This document shows positions 56,510 to 64,000 of a stretch of 64,000 bases of DNA, in pieces. Below the pieces are notes generated by a model that made no database searches, had not been told where the DNA came from, and was given only the letters and a program-made list of their open reading frames with translations. The DNA lies in contig NZ_JNIM01000001.1 of NCBI RefSeq assembly GCF_000702505.1, positions 1,550,001-1,614,000 on the forward strand. Reading direction: 5' to 3'. Made by a program: the position numbers and the translations under genes. Numbering within the stretch: position 1 is the stretch's first letter; each line of letters opens with the position of its first letter. The DNA comes from Thermogemmatispora carboxidivorans (GTDB lineage Bacteria; Chloroflexota; Ktedonobacteria; Ktedonobacterales; Ktedonobacteraceae).

Positions 56510-57925
56510 TCAGGAGGCAGCCGTGGCCAGGACCCGGTAGGCTGGCTGAGAACGGACCTCCCAGGCGCAAAGGCTAGCCGCCGTCTGAGACCCGTCCTCG
56601 CTGGCGCGGATCAAGGCGAACGTAAACTGTGTGACCTCACGCAGCGGCGAAGTTGTCGGCGCAGGAGGCCAGTCTGGAGAGCGCAACCAGGCTAAGGTCG
56701 CCGGAGTGATCTCCTCCGGTGTAGGTCTGGCCAGGCGCCACGTCCAGGTACCCGTATTCAGATAGGATTGGTGGCTCTCGGCGAGCGGCTCCATCAGCCA
56801 CGCATGAGTATGGCCGGCCAGGGCATAGCGCAGGCGTGGCTCACGCTGCAGCAGGGCACGCAGACCGGCGCCGGTGGGGCCTGTCCCCTTGGGGACTGTT
56901 GGCCGTCCCAAGATGCGAGCCACTGCTTCCAGCAGGGTCTTCTCAGTTGCGGTCGGCTGGCTTGCCTGGGCCAGCGCTTCCCGCAACAGGGCATACTCCT
57001 CCAATAACGCTGCCGTAGCCCGCTGTTCGTCCCAGCCAGGCACTGGCTGCCAGTCACCTTTCTGGCGCTCCATATCGCCCTGGAAGGCGGCTAGATCTTG
57101 CATTGCCTCCTCGAAAAGGCGCAAGGCGTGGCCCTCCTCGTGCGCGCGTAGACCGGCCAACGGCTGGCGCGGCTGGCTCAACAGCCCAACAAGATTCGTC
57201 ACCACCTCACGCAGCAGCTCAGGAGCCAAGAGACTCAGCAGCGCCATCTGACGTGGGTAGCTGAGCGATGGCTCCAGGTGGTCGAAATACGGAAAACGGC
57301 GATGGATCAGCGCCCCCGCCTCTTGATAATACCACGAACCAGGGGAGAGCAGAATCTCCTCTGGAAGAGGCAGGGGCTCACCGCTGGCAGTCCACAGACC
57401 AGCGCAGCAGTGATTCCAAAAATCATATAGATTGCCGTGTTCTATGACGATTGTTGGCAGCGGTTCGTAGCGTGCACGTGGCCAGAAGCGGAGCCGCTCC
57501 TCGGAAGCCTCCGGCCAACCCACTGCCTGGCGCAGACGCTGCTGTACCGCAGGCCAGAGCAACTCAATATCGTGATTGCCGGGCACAAAGGTTACACGCC
57601 GTTGGGGCGCTCTCAAAAACTGGGCTAGGGCTTCAAAGAAAGGCCCATGAGCGGCGATGATCTGCTCTAGCTTCTCCAAAGCCTGGGCCACCGTCCGAGT
57701 GCGATCATGCCGTAAGGGGGCAGCCGCCAAAAAATCAAAGCCGTCGCCATTGATCACCAACTCGACTCTCTCAGCGGCCCCTTCCTCGACGAGGAGGCCC
57801 CCGGGAGCAGCGGCCCGTAGGAACCCTTCCCAGGCGCGTTGTTGCTTCTCGGTGAAGCCCTCGAAAGGCTGTTGGCCATGAGCAAGGTGGAGATCACTGA
57901 CGACCAGAATGGTCACAGACATCAA
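56510..57925 (-). CDS. Calcineurin-like metallophosphoesterase
   Basis: 471 residues. Dinuclear-metal phosphoesterase motifs: VVSDLHLAHG (DxH), INGDGFDF (the GDxxD position, reading GDGFD), FVPGNHDIELLW (GNHD), then IEHGNLYDFW and AGHTHAWLM (GHxH). The long middle part (roughly residues 180-370) is helical and unique. Substrate unknown. It is upstream of polA (91 bp) and has a good promoter at 58119-58147, so it may head an operon with polA and the aminotransferase. Confidence 0.88.
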   Translation of the reverse strand: MMSVTILVVSDLHLAHGQQPFEGFTEKQQRAWEGFLRAAAPGGLLVEEGAAERVELVINGDGFDFLAAAPLRHDRTRTVAQALEKLEQIIAAHGPFFEALAQFLRAPQRRVTFVPGNHDIELLWPAVQQRLRQAVGWPEASEERLRFWPRARYEPLPTIVIEHGNLYDFWNHCCAGLWTASGEPLPLPEEILLSPGSWYYQEAGALIHRRFPYFDHLEPSLSYPRQMALLSLLAPELLREVVTNLVGLLSQPRQPLAGLRAHEEGHALRLFEEAMQDLAAFQGDMERQKGDWQPVPGWDEQRATAALLEEYALLREALAQASQPTATEKTLLEAVARILGRPTVPKGTGPTGAGLRALLQREPRLRYALAGHTHAWLMEPLAESHQSYLNTGTWTWRLARPTPEEITPATLAWLRSPDWPPAPTTSPLREVTQFTFALIRASEDGSQTAASLCAWEVRSQPAYRVLATAAS

Positions 57926-58118
57926 GAAAGAACCCCTTCCAGTCCTTCGTGTGTGCGGACCGCTCGGAAGCCGAGCACGCGCTGTCTTCCCTTCTTAGGA
58001 AACATTCTGCCGGATGGCCCCCAAAGCGGCAGCCGTAGCAACCGCTTACTTCCAGAAGAAGAAGGCAGACGCCAACCTGACATCTGCTCCATTTTAGTAC
58101 GTTTGTGCGTAGTTGTAT

Positions 58119-58147
58119 AGTGTAGTTAACTGGCAGACAGCGTTCAA
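58119..58147 (-). promoter_or_regulatory. Promoter of the phosphoesterase-polA operon
   Basis: Minus strand: TTGAAC (58147-58142), 17 bp, TACACT (58124-58119). Leader of about 185 bases. No gene seen in 57926-58375. Confidence 0.5.
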
Positions 58148-58375
58148 CTGTTCTGGCCTCACGGGAGGATGCTACCCCCAGGGATATACTCTCGTATAGA
58201 GGGACCGAAAAAACGTCTGCTCGTGAATCGCCAGATGGCACCCCTTCCGGGCTTGACCGGGAGGTGATCCGCCTCTCTCCGACCAGCAAGGAGAGGGTGG
58301 CATGCCTGGGGTGTCAGAGGAACGCTGGTGATCACGCCTGTTACGAGCTAATCCCAAAGAGTAGGAGAGACTGCT

Positions 58376-58576
58376 ATGGCTGAGGATCTGGAAGAACTGC
58401 TCACAGTACGTGAAGTTGCGCGCCGTCTGCGCGTGGACGATACAACGGTGCGTCGTTGGATCAAAAGCGGAGCCCTGGAGGCGATCACCCTCCCCCATCG
58501 TGGCAAGCGCCAGGCTTACCGTATCAAGAAGTCCACGCTGGATGCGCTCATGCGAGGAACCACCCCTGCATCGTAG
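58376..58576 (+). CDS. Excisionase-family helix-turn-helix protein
   Basis: 66 residues with a MerR-like winged HTH (LLTVREVARRLRVDDTTVRRWIKSGALEAI, then RGKRQAYRIKKSTLDALM). Such small proteins act as recombination directionality factors or simple regulators; no integrase or attachment site is nearby, so a regulator is more likely. AGGAGA precedes the ATG. Confidence 0.85.
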   Translation: MAEDLEELLTVREVARRLRVDDTTVRRWIKSGALEAITLPHRGKRQAYRIKKSTLDALMRGTTPAS

Positions 58577-58944
58577 GAGGTCCAGCCGCCGCCGGATCGC
58601 AAATCTTCTCTTGCCCAACCGGCGGCGGTTGGCCCAGCGAGCGGGACCCCAAGTTTCCAACCTGCGCCGTACCCCCCGCCGGCGCAGCCCCCCTCGCCCC
58701 TCCATGCCGGCATCAATCGAGATCACTTCCCCTCTCCGCGATGGCAAGGCCACAAACAGAGAGAGCGGATGACAGCTAAGCCAGGTACCACGGACCAGCG
58801 ATGCGCGAATCGCCATCTTCACCGGCCCAATCCCCTTCACCACCATTTCTTTGCTCAGATGCTGCTTGCAGCCGAAGATCAATCAACTGGCTTCATATCT
58901 GCAAGCGATTCCTCTCTTTCAGGTCAGAGCAGTCAAAAGTCTAT
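58577..58944. other. Intergenic spacer after the HTH gene
   Basis: An inverted repeat CCGCCGCCGG (58585-58594) with CCGGCGGCGG (about 58618-58627) may end the HTH transcript although no T-run follows. The region then becomes AT-rich toward the epimerase promoter. No gene supported. Confidence 0.4.
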
Positions 58945-58974
58945 TTTACTCTTCCACAGCATTTATCTTATAGA
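58945..58974 (+). promoter_or_regulatory. Promoter of the epimerase-like gene
   Basis: TTTACT (58945-58950), 18 bp, TATAGA (58969-58974) inside an AT-rich stretch. A start near 58981 lies downstream of the longer in-frame extension to 58801 and supports the TTG start at 59080. Confidence 0.45.
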
Positions 58975-59079
58975 TACATCTATATTTATGCAATAGGGAT
59001 CAGCGCTACACTAGAGATAGCGGAGGGTCACCGATCGAGACAGCGGCAAGCCAAGCAACCACAGAAGGGAGAGACACAC

Positions 59080-60096
59080 TTGGTCAAGATCGCCATCACT
59101 GGCGGAGCTGGGTTTATCGGGGCACAGCTGACACGTGCCTGTCTGGACGCTGGTCACCAGGTCATTGTCATTGACTCACTGGCCAGCGGTGCAAGGGAGC
59201 GTCTTGATCCACGAGCGCGCTTCTACCAGCTAGACATTCGGGACCCGCGGTTACACGCTGTGCTCCAGATGGAGCGTCCAGAGATCGTCAGCCATCACGC
59301 GGCCTGTCGTTCAGCGCTGCAGCCTGGTCAGCGTCCGCTGACCGATGCTGACATCAACCTGCATGGCCTGCTCAACCTGCTTGATGGCTGCATCGCGGCC
59401 AACGTTGGTCGCATTATCTTTGCCTCTGGCGGCAACGATCTCTACGCTGGCGAAGGCCAGGCGCTTCCTCTCACCGAAGAGGCCCTGCTCTGTCCACGGC
59501 GTCCTCTCGACATTAGCAAACTTGCCGGAGAATGGTATATTCGCTACTATAGCCGCCACTATGGAATAGAGCATGTTATTCTACGCTATGCTGATGTCTA
59601 TGGAGAAACTGACAGACAAAGTGCCCAACATCCCCTAACCGAATTCATCTACAGCCTGCTAGAGCAAAAACGGGTAGTTATTCGTGCTCCCCAGGGGGAG
59701 AGACGCGACCACATCTACATCGCCGATGTGGTCCAGGCCCATCTCCTGGCGCTCGAGCGAGGCAGCAACCGGACCATGCATATCAGCAGCGGCAGGGGAA
59801 CCAGCCTTGAAGAATTCTACCAGCGTGCAGCAGCCCTGCTTGCCAGTGAAGTGCCACCGCTCTATCTCAGCGAGCGTGGGCGGACGGGGGCGGCCATTGC
59901 ACTCGACAACAGTCGGGCGCGGCAACTCCTCGGCTGGCAGCCGAGTGTTGACCTCGAAGAGGGGATACGGCGCACTGCTCAAAGCATCTGCGCCAGCCTG
60001 GGCCACAGTCTGCCGCCCGTACCGCTCCAGCCTGTTCTGGCGCGTTCCGTCGAAGCGGCGCCGTCCGCGCACCTGGCCGCCTCGGCCTCGGCCTAG
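59080..60096 (+). CDS. NAD-dependent epimerase/dehydratase family protein, atypical active site
   Basis: 338-residue extended SDR resembling UDP-glucose 4-epimerase. The nucleotide motif is ITGGAGFIGAQLTRACLDAGH, then HHAACRSAL and LRYADVYGETD. The catalytic YxxxK is altered: the sequence reads RPLDISKLAGEW, with Leu143 where Tyr is expected and Lys147 kept, and the usual SSS/SST is ASGGND. Catalysis as an epimerase is therefore doubtful. TTG start at 59080 with AAGGGAGA upstream. It lies near the mannose-1-phosphate guanylyltransferase fusion, so nucleotide-sugar metabolism is the likely setting. Confidence 0.83.
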   Translation: MVKIAITGGAGFIGAQLTRACLDAGHQVIVIDSLASGARERLDPRARFYQLDIRDPRLHAVLQMERPEIVSHHAACRSALQPGQRPLTDADINLHGLLNLLDGCIAANVGRIIFASGGNDLYAGEGQALPLTEEALLCPRRPLDISKLAGEWYIRYYSRHYGIEHVILRYADVYGETDRQSAQHPLTEFIYSLLEQKRVVIRAPQGERRDHIYIADVVQAHLLALERGSNRTMHISSGRGTSLEEFYQRAAALLASEVPPLYLSERGRTGAAIALDNSRARQLLGWQPSVDLEEGIRRTAQSICASLGHSLPPVPLQPVLARSVEAAPSAHLAASASA

Positions 60097-60269
60097 CGTG
60101 CGGACCCAGCCAGAGAAGCGGCTATCTCATCGCGTATGGACTGCCGCTGGCCCTCGGGCGAAGAGAGTGGTCAGCGAGAGGGAAAGAGATCAGCGAGCGA
60201 GCAGACTGCCATCTTTCCCCTCGCTGGCGCAGTAACAGCGGCGACATCGGACCGGACACCGAACTCATC

Positions 60270-60314
60270 AGCCCCGTTGCGGCCACTCCCTCCACCGCAA
60301 CGGGGCTTCTCTTT
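60270..60314 (+). terminator. Rho-independent terminator after the epimerase-like gene
   Basis: AGCCCCGTTGCGG (60270-60282) pairs with CCGCAACGGGGCT (60295-60307), followed by TTCTCTTT. No gene in 60097-60434. Confidence 0.75.
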
Positions 60315-60434
60315 GAGGTGAAAGCCAGCCGGAACCGAAAAAAGAGCAAGCAGGTGCGCTGGATGGGCCGCCTGCATTTCGATCCGACTGGCTGATTCAG
60401 CGGCTGAGTCCTTACCAGCTCGGGCTGGAAGAAA

Positions 60435-62939
60435 TTACTGTTGCAAGCCGCTTACCACACGCGCATACTTCTCAGCCAGCGCCTGGGCCTGCTCGCTCGA
60501 CTCTGACTCTGCCACCACATGGAAGAGCGGTCGATCAGCATCGGGCAGCACCAGCACCCACTCCTTGCTTCCCAGATCAATCTTAATCCCATCGATTGGC
60601 TTAGCCCGTCGCTCGCGATACTGCTCACTCAGGATACGCATAACCTTCCCCTTGTGCTCCCAGGGGCAAGCCACGCGTGTGCGGCTCAAGTAGTAGCTAG
60701 GCAGATCATCCACCACCTCAGAGAGCTTCACCTCAAAGTAGGCCAGCAGCTCCAGCAGCTTAGCCACGGCCATCATGCCATCGAAGGCGGGCAGGAACTC
60801 CGGGAAAATGAAGCCCCCTTCACCATCGCCGACCAAGACCACCCCTTCGCGGCTGGCGGTGGCCATCAGGGCTTGGGGCAGAACGCGCGTATGCAGGATG
60901 TAGCCATCATAGCGCTTGGCGATATGCTGGAGGGCGCTGGGAGCGGTGACCGGGGCCGCCACTGTTGCCTGGTGGAAGCGGCGCAGCATCAGGCTCGTCA
61001 TCACCGCCAGCATCTTCATCCCGTCCAGGATGCGCCCGCGATCATCGACCACCGCGATGCGCTCGCCTGCTGGATCGATACGGACACCCAGATCCGTATG
61101 CAGGGCTGCCGTAATCGTCGCCAGGCGCTCCAGATCGCGCTCCACCTCATCCTTCGTACGGGTCACCAGCGACTCATCGGCGCTCGTATTCAAGATAATG
61201 ACATCCACACCGAGGCGGTTAAAGATGCCGGGCAGCAGCTGCGTCGTACTGCCGTGGGCATAGTCCATGACGATCTGGAACTTGCGCTGATGGATCAGCC
61301 CCTCATCGACCACCTTGTGGAAGCCCTCCAGATAGAGATTGAGCACACGCTCATTCTCCTGGACCTCGATCGACCCCAGGTCGTCGATATAGACGCGGCG
61401 GAAATCCTCACGGAAGTAGAGGTTTTCCACCTTGCGCTCGGTCGCCTTATTGATATCGAGACCGTACTGGTCAAAGAACTTAATGTCGACAATGCGCGGA
61501 TCGTGAGGAGAGAGGCGCACATGGATACCGCCGACGGCCTCCGTATTCCGCACATAGTAGCGGGCCACCGGAATCGGTACCTGATTAATGTCGTGGACGT
61601 TGATGCCAGCCGAAGGGAGGCCGGCCACGATTGCCCGTTTAATCATCCGTGACGTGCGGTGTGATGAATCGCGATTGACAGCGATAATGCTGCCTTTAGG
61701 GAGAATGGCGCCGTAAGCTGCGCCAAGGCTGGCGGCGAACTCAGGAGTCAGATCGATATTCACCAGACCCGTTACCCCGTAGCGTCCAAAGAGACCGCGT
61801 CTCCCCTGCGAGCCCCAGATGATACTATTATTGACCACGGCGCCGGTCTCGATCTCCTTATCGGGCCAGATCTTGACGTTAGGCTGAATAATGGCGCCCT
61901 CCTGGACGATCGAATTATCGCCGATCACCGAGCCTTCGAACATCACCGCCTTGCTCTTAATGCTCGTCGACGAGCCGACGAGAGCGCCGCGCAGCTCAGC
62001 TCGCTCACCGATATAAGAGTTATTCCAGATGATGCTCCGGTCGACCTGGGCGCGCTCATCGATGATCGTATAGTGGCCGATGATGCTCGGCCCGTGGATG
62101 ATGGCGCCCGACTTAATCTTGCAGTCGTGTCCCAGATAGACCGGGCCATAGAGCTGAGCATCCTCAGCGATCTCCACGCCCTCTTCGCACCAGATACTGT
62201 TGCCAATATGGCGGCCAGGAATCTCGATCTGGACCCGTCCCTGCAAAGCATCGGCGTTGGCGCGCATATACTCGCTCAGGTTCCCCACATCGCACCAGTA
62301 GCCGCTGGCGATATAGCCATAGATGGGGTCACCCTTTTTGAGCATCAACGGAAAGAGATCCTGGCTGAAGTCGAAGGGCTTATTCTTCTCGAAGTAGGTC
62401 AGCACGCGGGGATCGAGCACATAGATGCCCGTATTGATCGTATCGCTGAAGACCTCGCCCCAGCTAGGCTTCTCCAGAAACTGCGTGATATGGCCATCCT
62501 CGTTCGTGATAATGACCCCGTACTCGAGTGGATTATGGACATGAGCGAGCGTCAACGTTGCCAGCGCTTGCTTTTCCTGATGAAAGCGGATGATATCGCT
62601 CAGATTATAGTCGGTGAGCGCATCGCCACTGATCACAAGGAAAGGCTCGGTCAGATGCTCCTCAGCGTTTTTCACGCTGCCGGCGGTGCCGAGCGGAACA
62701 TCCTCGCGAGAATAGGTGATGCGCATGCCGAACTGCGAGCCATTGCCGAAGTAGTCCTCGATATTGCTCGCCAGGTATTGGACCGTGACGATGACCTCGG
62801 TGATGCCATGTCGCTTCAGGAGGTTCAGGATATGCTCCATGACGGGCTTGCCCACGATCGGCACCATTGGCTTGGGGCGCTTAATGGTCAGGGGACGTAG
62901 GCGAGATCCTTCCCCTCCGGCCATAACAACCGCTTTCAT
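60435..62939 (-). CDS. Mannose-1-phosphate guanylyltransferase / phosphomannomutase fusion
   Basis: 834 residues. The N-terminal nucleotidyltransferase ([49 protein letters not shown]) is followed by a left-handed beta-helix with hexapeptide repeats ([25 protein letters not shown] and on) and then alpha-D-phosphohexomutase domains ([19 protein letters not shown]...). It should make or interconvert GDP-mannose precursors. The mutase phosphoserine loop, normally TASHNP, reads VRLSPHDP with an extra residue, so mutase activity may be lost or altered; such loops occur in other bacterial fusions of this type. GGAGAGAG precedes the ATG. Confidence 0.93.
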   Translation of the reverse strand: MKAVVMAGGEGSRLRPLTIKRPKPMVPIVGKPVMEHILNLLKRHGITEVIVTVQYLASNIEDYFGNGSQFGMRITYSREDVPLGTAGSVKNAEEHLTEPFLVISGDALTDYNLSDIIRFHQEKQALATLTLAHVHNPLEYGVIITNEDGHITQFLEKPSWGEVFSDTINTGIYVLDPRVLTYFEKNKPFDFSQDLFPLMLKKGDPIYGYIASGYWCDVGNLSEYMRANADALQGRVQIEIPGRHIGNSIWCEEGVEIAEDAQLYGPVYLGHDCKIKSGAIIHGPSIIGHYTIIDERAQVDRSIIWNNSYIGERAELRGALVGSSTSIKSKAVMFEGSVIGDNSIVQEGAIIQPNVKIWPDKEIETGAVVNNSIIWGSQGRRGLFGRYGVTGLVNIDLTPEFAASLGAAYGAILPKGSIIAVNRDSSHRTSRMIKRAIVAGLPSAGINVHDINQVPIPVARYYVRNTEAVGGIHVRLSPHDPRIVDIKFFDQYGLDINKATERKVENLYFREDFRRVYIDDLGSIEVQENERVLNLYLEGFHKVVDEGLIHQRKFQIVMDYAHGSTTQLLPGIFNRLGVDVIILNTSADESLVTRTKDEVERDLERLATITAALHTDLGVRIDPAGERIAVVDDRGRILDGMKMLAVMTSLMLRRFHQATVAAPVTAPSALQHIAKRYDGYILHTRVLPQALMATASREGVVLVGDGEGGFIFPEFLPAFDGMMAVAKLLELLAYFEVKLSEVVDDLPSYYLSRTRVACPWEHKGKVMRILSEQYRERRAKPIDGIKIDLGSKEWVLVLPDADRPLFHVVAESESSEQAQALAEKYARVVSGLQQ

Positions 62940-62990
62940 GACTTCTCTCTCCTTGGCGCGGGGTTGCTCATCTGGTCATGGAAACTGCAA

Positions 62991-63013
62991 CGGCGCAGCA
63001 GGGGGCTGCGCCG
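62991..63013. terminator. Hairpin between two minus-strand genes
   Basis: CGGCGCAG (62991-62998) pairs with CTGCGCCG (63006-63013). No T-run; it could be a weak terminator of the 60-residue gene or a 5' leader element of the guanylyltransferase fusion. Confidence 0.35.
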
Positions 63014-63100
63014 TGGTCTACTGCCTGCCTCATTGCTATTGTACCTCACAGCAGAAGGCCGCTACAAGGATTTTCTGCCCTTGCCTGCTTGGCTTGCGCG

Positions 63101-63283
63101 CTAGAGGTAATCGCTCAGGTGGCCGTGGTCGATCAGCCAGTGCACGAAACGCTGATAGGATGTCTCCTCGCGGGCAAGCTGCTCTTCGTAGGCCTCACGC
63201 AGCTCGATCAGGCGACTGGCCTCCTCGACCGTGAAGCCCTCATCCAGGAGGGCGTCGATCAGCAGATCGCTATATTGCTGCAT
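63101..63283 (-). CDS. Small protein of 60 residues, unknown
   Basis: Acidic helical protein (DLLIDALLDEGFTVEEASRLIELREAYEEQLA, then FVHWLIDHGHLSDYL). The strong AAAGGAGG eleven bases before the ATG and the clear codon bias support a real gene. No family recognised. Confidence 0.75.
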   Translation of the reverse strand: MQQYSDLLIDALLDEGFTVEEASRLIELREAYEEQLAREETSYQRFVHWLIDHGHLSDYL

Positions 63284-63914
63284 CTATCAGGTCCTCCTTT
63301 CTTGCTGCTCTTCCGTTAACTTCCTGACAGGACTCGCAAGCGCGACGGAGCGGACGGCTACCTTGAGAAGCGGAGGCTCTACCCTGCCGCCGTCTGGTAG
63401 GCGTGTACCGGGGCAGAGCAAGCGCACGAAACGTCAAGGCTGTGCTGACTGGCTCGCTCTGGCGAATGAAGCAGCCCTCGCCCTACGAACGAACGGAACC
63501 AGGCCACGCCGCGGCGGCCTGGGCGCAGCTTATTAGAGCGCAGCGGCCTCGGCTGAGAGAGGAAAGAGCTGGGCCGGCGAGCATCGGAAGGTCGGCGTCA
63601 GCCTTGAGAACCAGGACAGGACAAACGTGTGGTCGTGTGGTGAAGCGCGAGAACAGCCCTGCAGAGAGTGGCGAAGAGGAGGAAGAGCCACCCTGCGCCA
63701 CTAGCCTTCAGCTCCACCGGGCTGATATCCGCCAGCATACTTCGTATACAGTATAGCGCGTGAAGCAGCGCTGTGGCTAGCCCTGATGAACAGCCTGGCT
63801 ATCCTCTCTCGCCAGGGCCTGGCAAAAGCCGAAAAGAGGTGGTGCCGGAGTCGGGCAGGCACCAGCAGTGCGTAACAGCCAGAGTGAACGGGTCAGGAGG
63901 CAAGGAGCAGCCTC
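63284..63914. other. Intergenic region with no supported gene
   Basis: 631 bp with several Arg-rich open frames that lack RBS and family motifs. A short AT-rich patch near 63740-63756 could hold a minus-strand promoter for the 60-residue gene, but it is far away. Confidence 0.35.
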
Positions 63915-64000
63915 TTAGTCGCCGTCCCAGGACTGGTTACGAATATAGTGCTCGATTTCCTCTTCGTTATCGTAAAAATAGCTGATGGCATCATAGACTT
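63915..64000 (-). CDS. DUF433 domain protein, C-terminal fragment (runs off the window)
   Basis: The frame open to the window edge encodes VYDAISYFYDNEEEIEHYI and ends a few residues later in WDGD and TAA. The 'V-x-D-A-x-x-Y-F/Y-Y-D-x-x-E-E-I' pattern is the C-terminal end of DUF433 proteins, which are VapB-like antitoxins or small regulators. The start and any toxin partner are beyond the window. Confidence 0.7.
   Translation of the reverse strand, partial: VYDAISYFYDNEEEIEHYIRNQSWDGD

Noticed and set aside
58376..58576. Excisionase of an integrated element
   Set aside because: No integrase, attachment repeats or phage genes nearby; better described as a small HTH regulator.

Overview
The window looks like a chromosomal segment from a cellulose-degrading, probably thermophilic, bacterium of the class Ktedonobacteria (Chloroflexota), most like Thermogemmatispora. 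This is inferred from the secreted GH9, GH48 and GH74 enzymes with Pro/Thr linkers and CBM2 modules, the membrane-anchored 'DVWAVG/HWDG' repeat protein, the zinc-ribbon kinase-phosphatase fusion, GC-rich codon use and the many purine-rich AAAGGAG ribosome binding sites. No rRNA, tRNA, CRISPR array or insertion sequence was found.

Layout. 0-2.5 kb: end of a sugar ABC permease and a GH5 glucanase. 2.7-6.4 kb: an FdhF/YdeP-type molybdopterin oxidoreductase downstream of an oxalate/formate-type MFS carrier. 7.4-8.3 kb: a methyltransferase resembling MftM of the mycofactocin pathway. 8.5-20.5 kb: a cellulase island (GH74-CBM2, a membrane-bound XRE regulator, GH9-CBM3-CBM2, an anchored propeller-like protein, GH48-CBM2). 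It has shared tandem operator-like sites and a nearly identical CBM2 module present as an inverted repeat. 21-24.4 kb: lipoprotein, ComF and small proteins. 24.8-28.3 kb: a tight acyl-CoA dehydrogenase/dehydrogenase/thiolase operon.

28.7-43.8 kb is the most interesting part: a mycofactocin region. It holds an NDMA-type zinc alcohol dehydrogenase, a mycofactocin-coupled SDR overlapping the precursor gene mftA, then a penicillin-binding protein, mftB, mftC and an alpha/beta hydrolase. These are followed by the glycosyltransferase mftF, a GxGYxYP putative glycoside hydrolase fused to mftF at operon level, and a divergently transcribed acyl-CoA ligase. mftD and mftE are not in the window. Precursor, RiPP recognition element, radical SAM maturase, glycosyltransferase and client dehydrogenases together imply that the cell makes a glycosylated mycofactocin and uses it to recycle the tightly bound cofactor of the ADH and SDR. 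The acyl-CoA ligase, dehydrogenases and thiolase could take the oxidised alcohols on to acetyl-CoA.

44-64 kb is housekeeping and signalling: membrane proteins, RidA, Ser/Thr kinase-PP2C, glycogen debranching enzyme, aminotransferase, DNA polymerase I, a calcineurin-like phosphoesterase, an excisionase-type HTH protein, an atypical NAD-dependent epimerase, a mannose-1-phosphate guanylyltransferase/phosphomannomutase fusion, a 60-residue protein and the end of a DUF433 antitoxin-like gene. Promoter and terminator calls are by eye from -35/-10 spacing and hairpin/T-run patterns.
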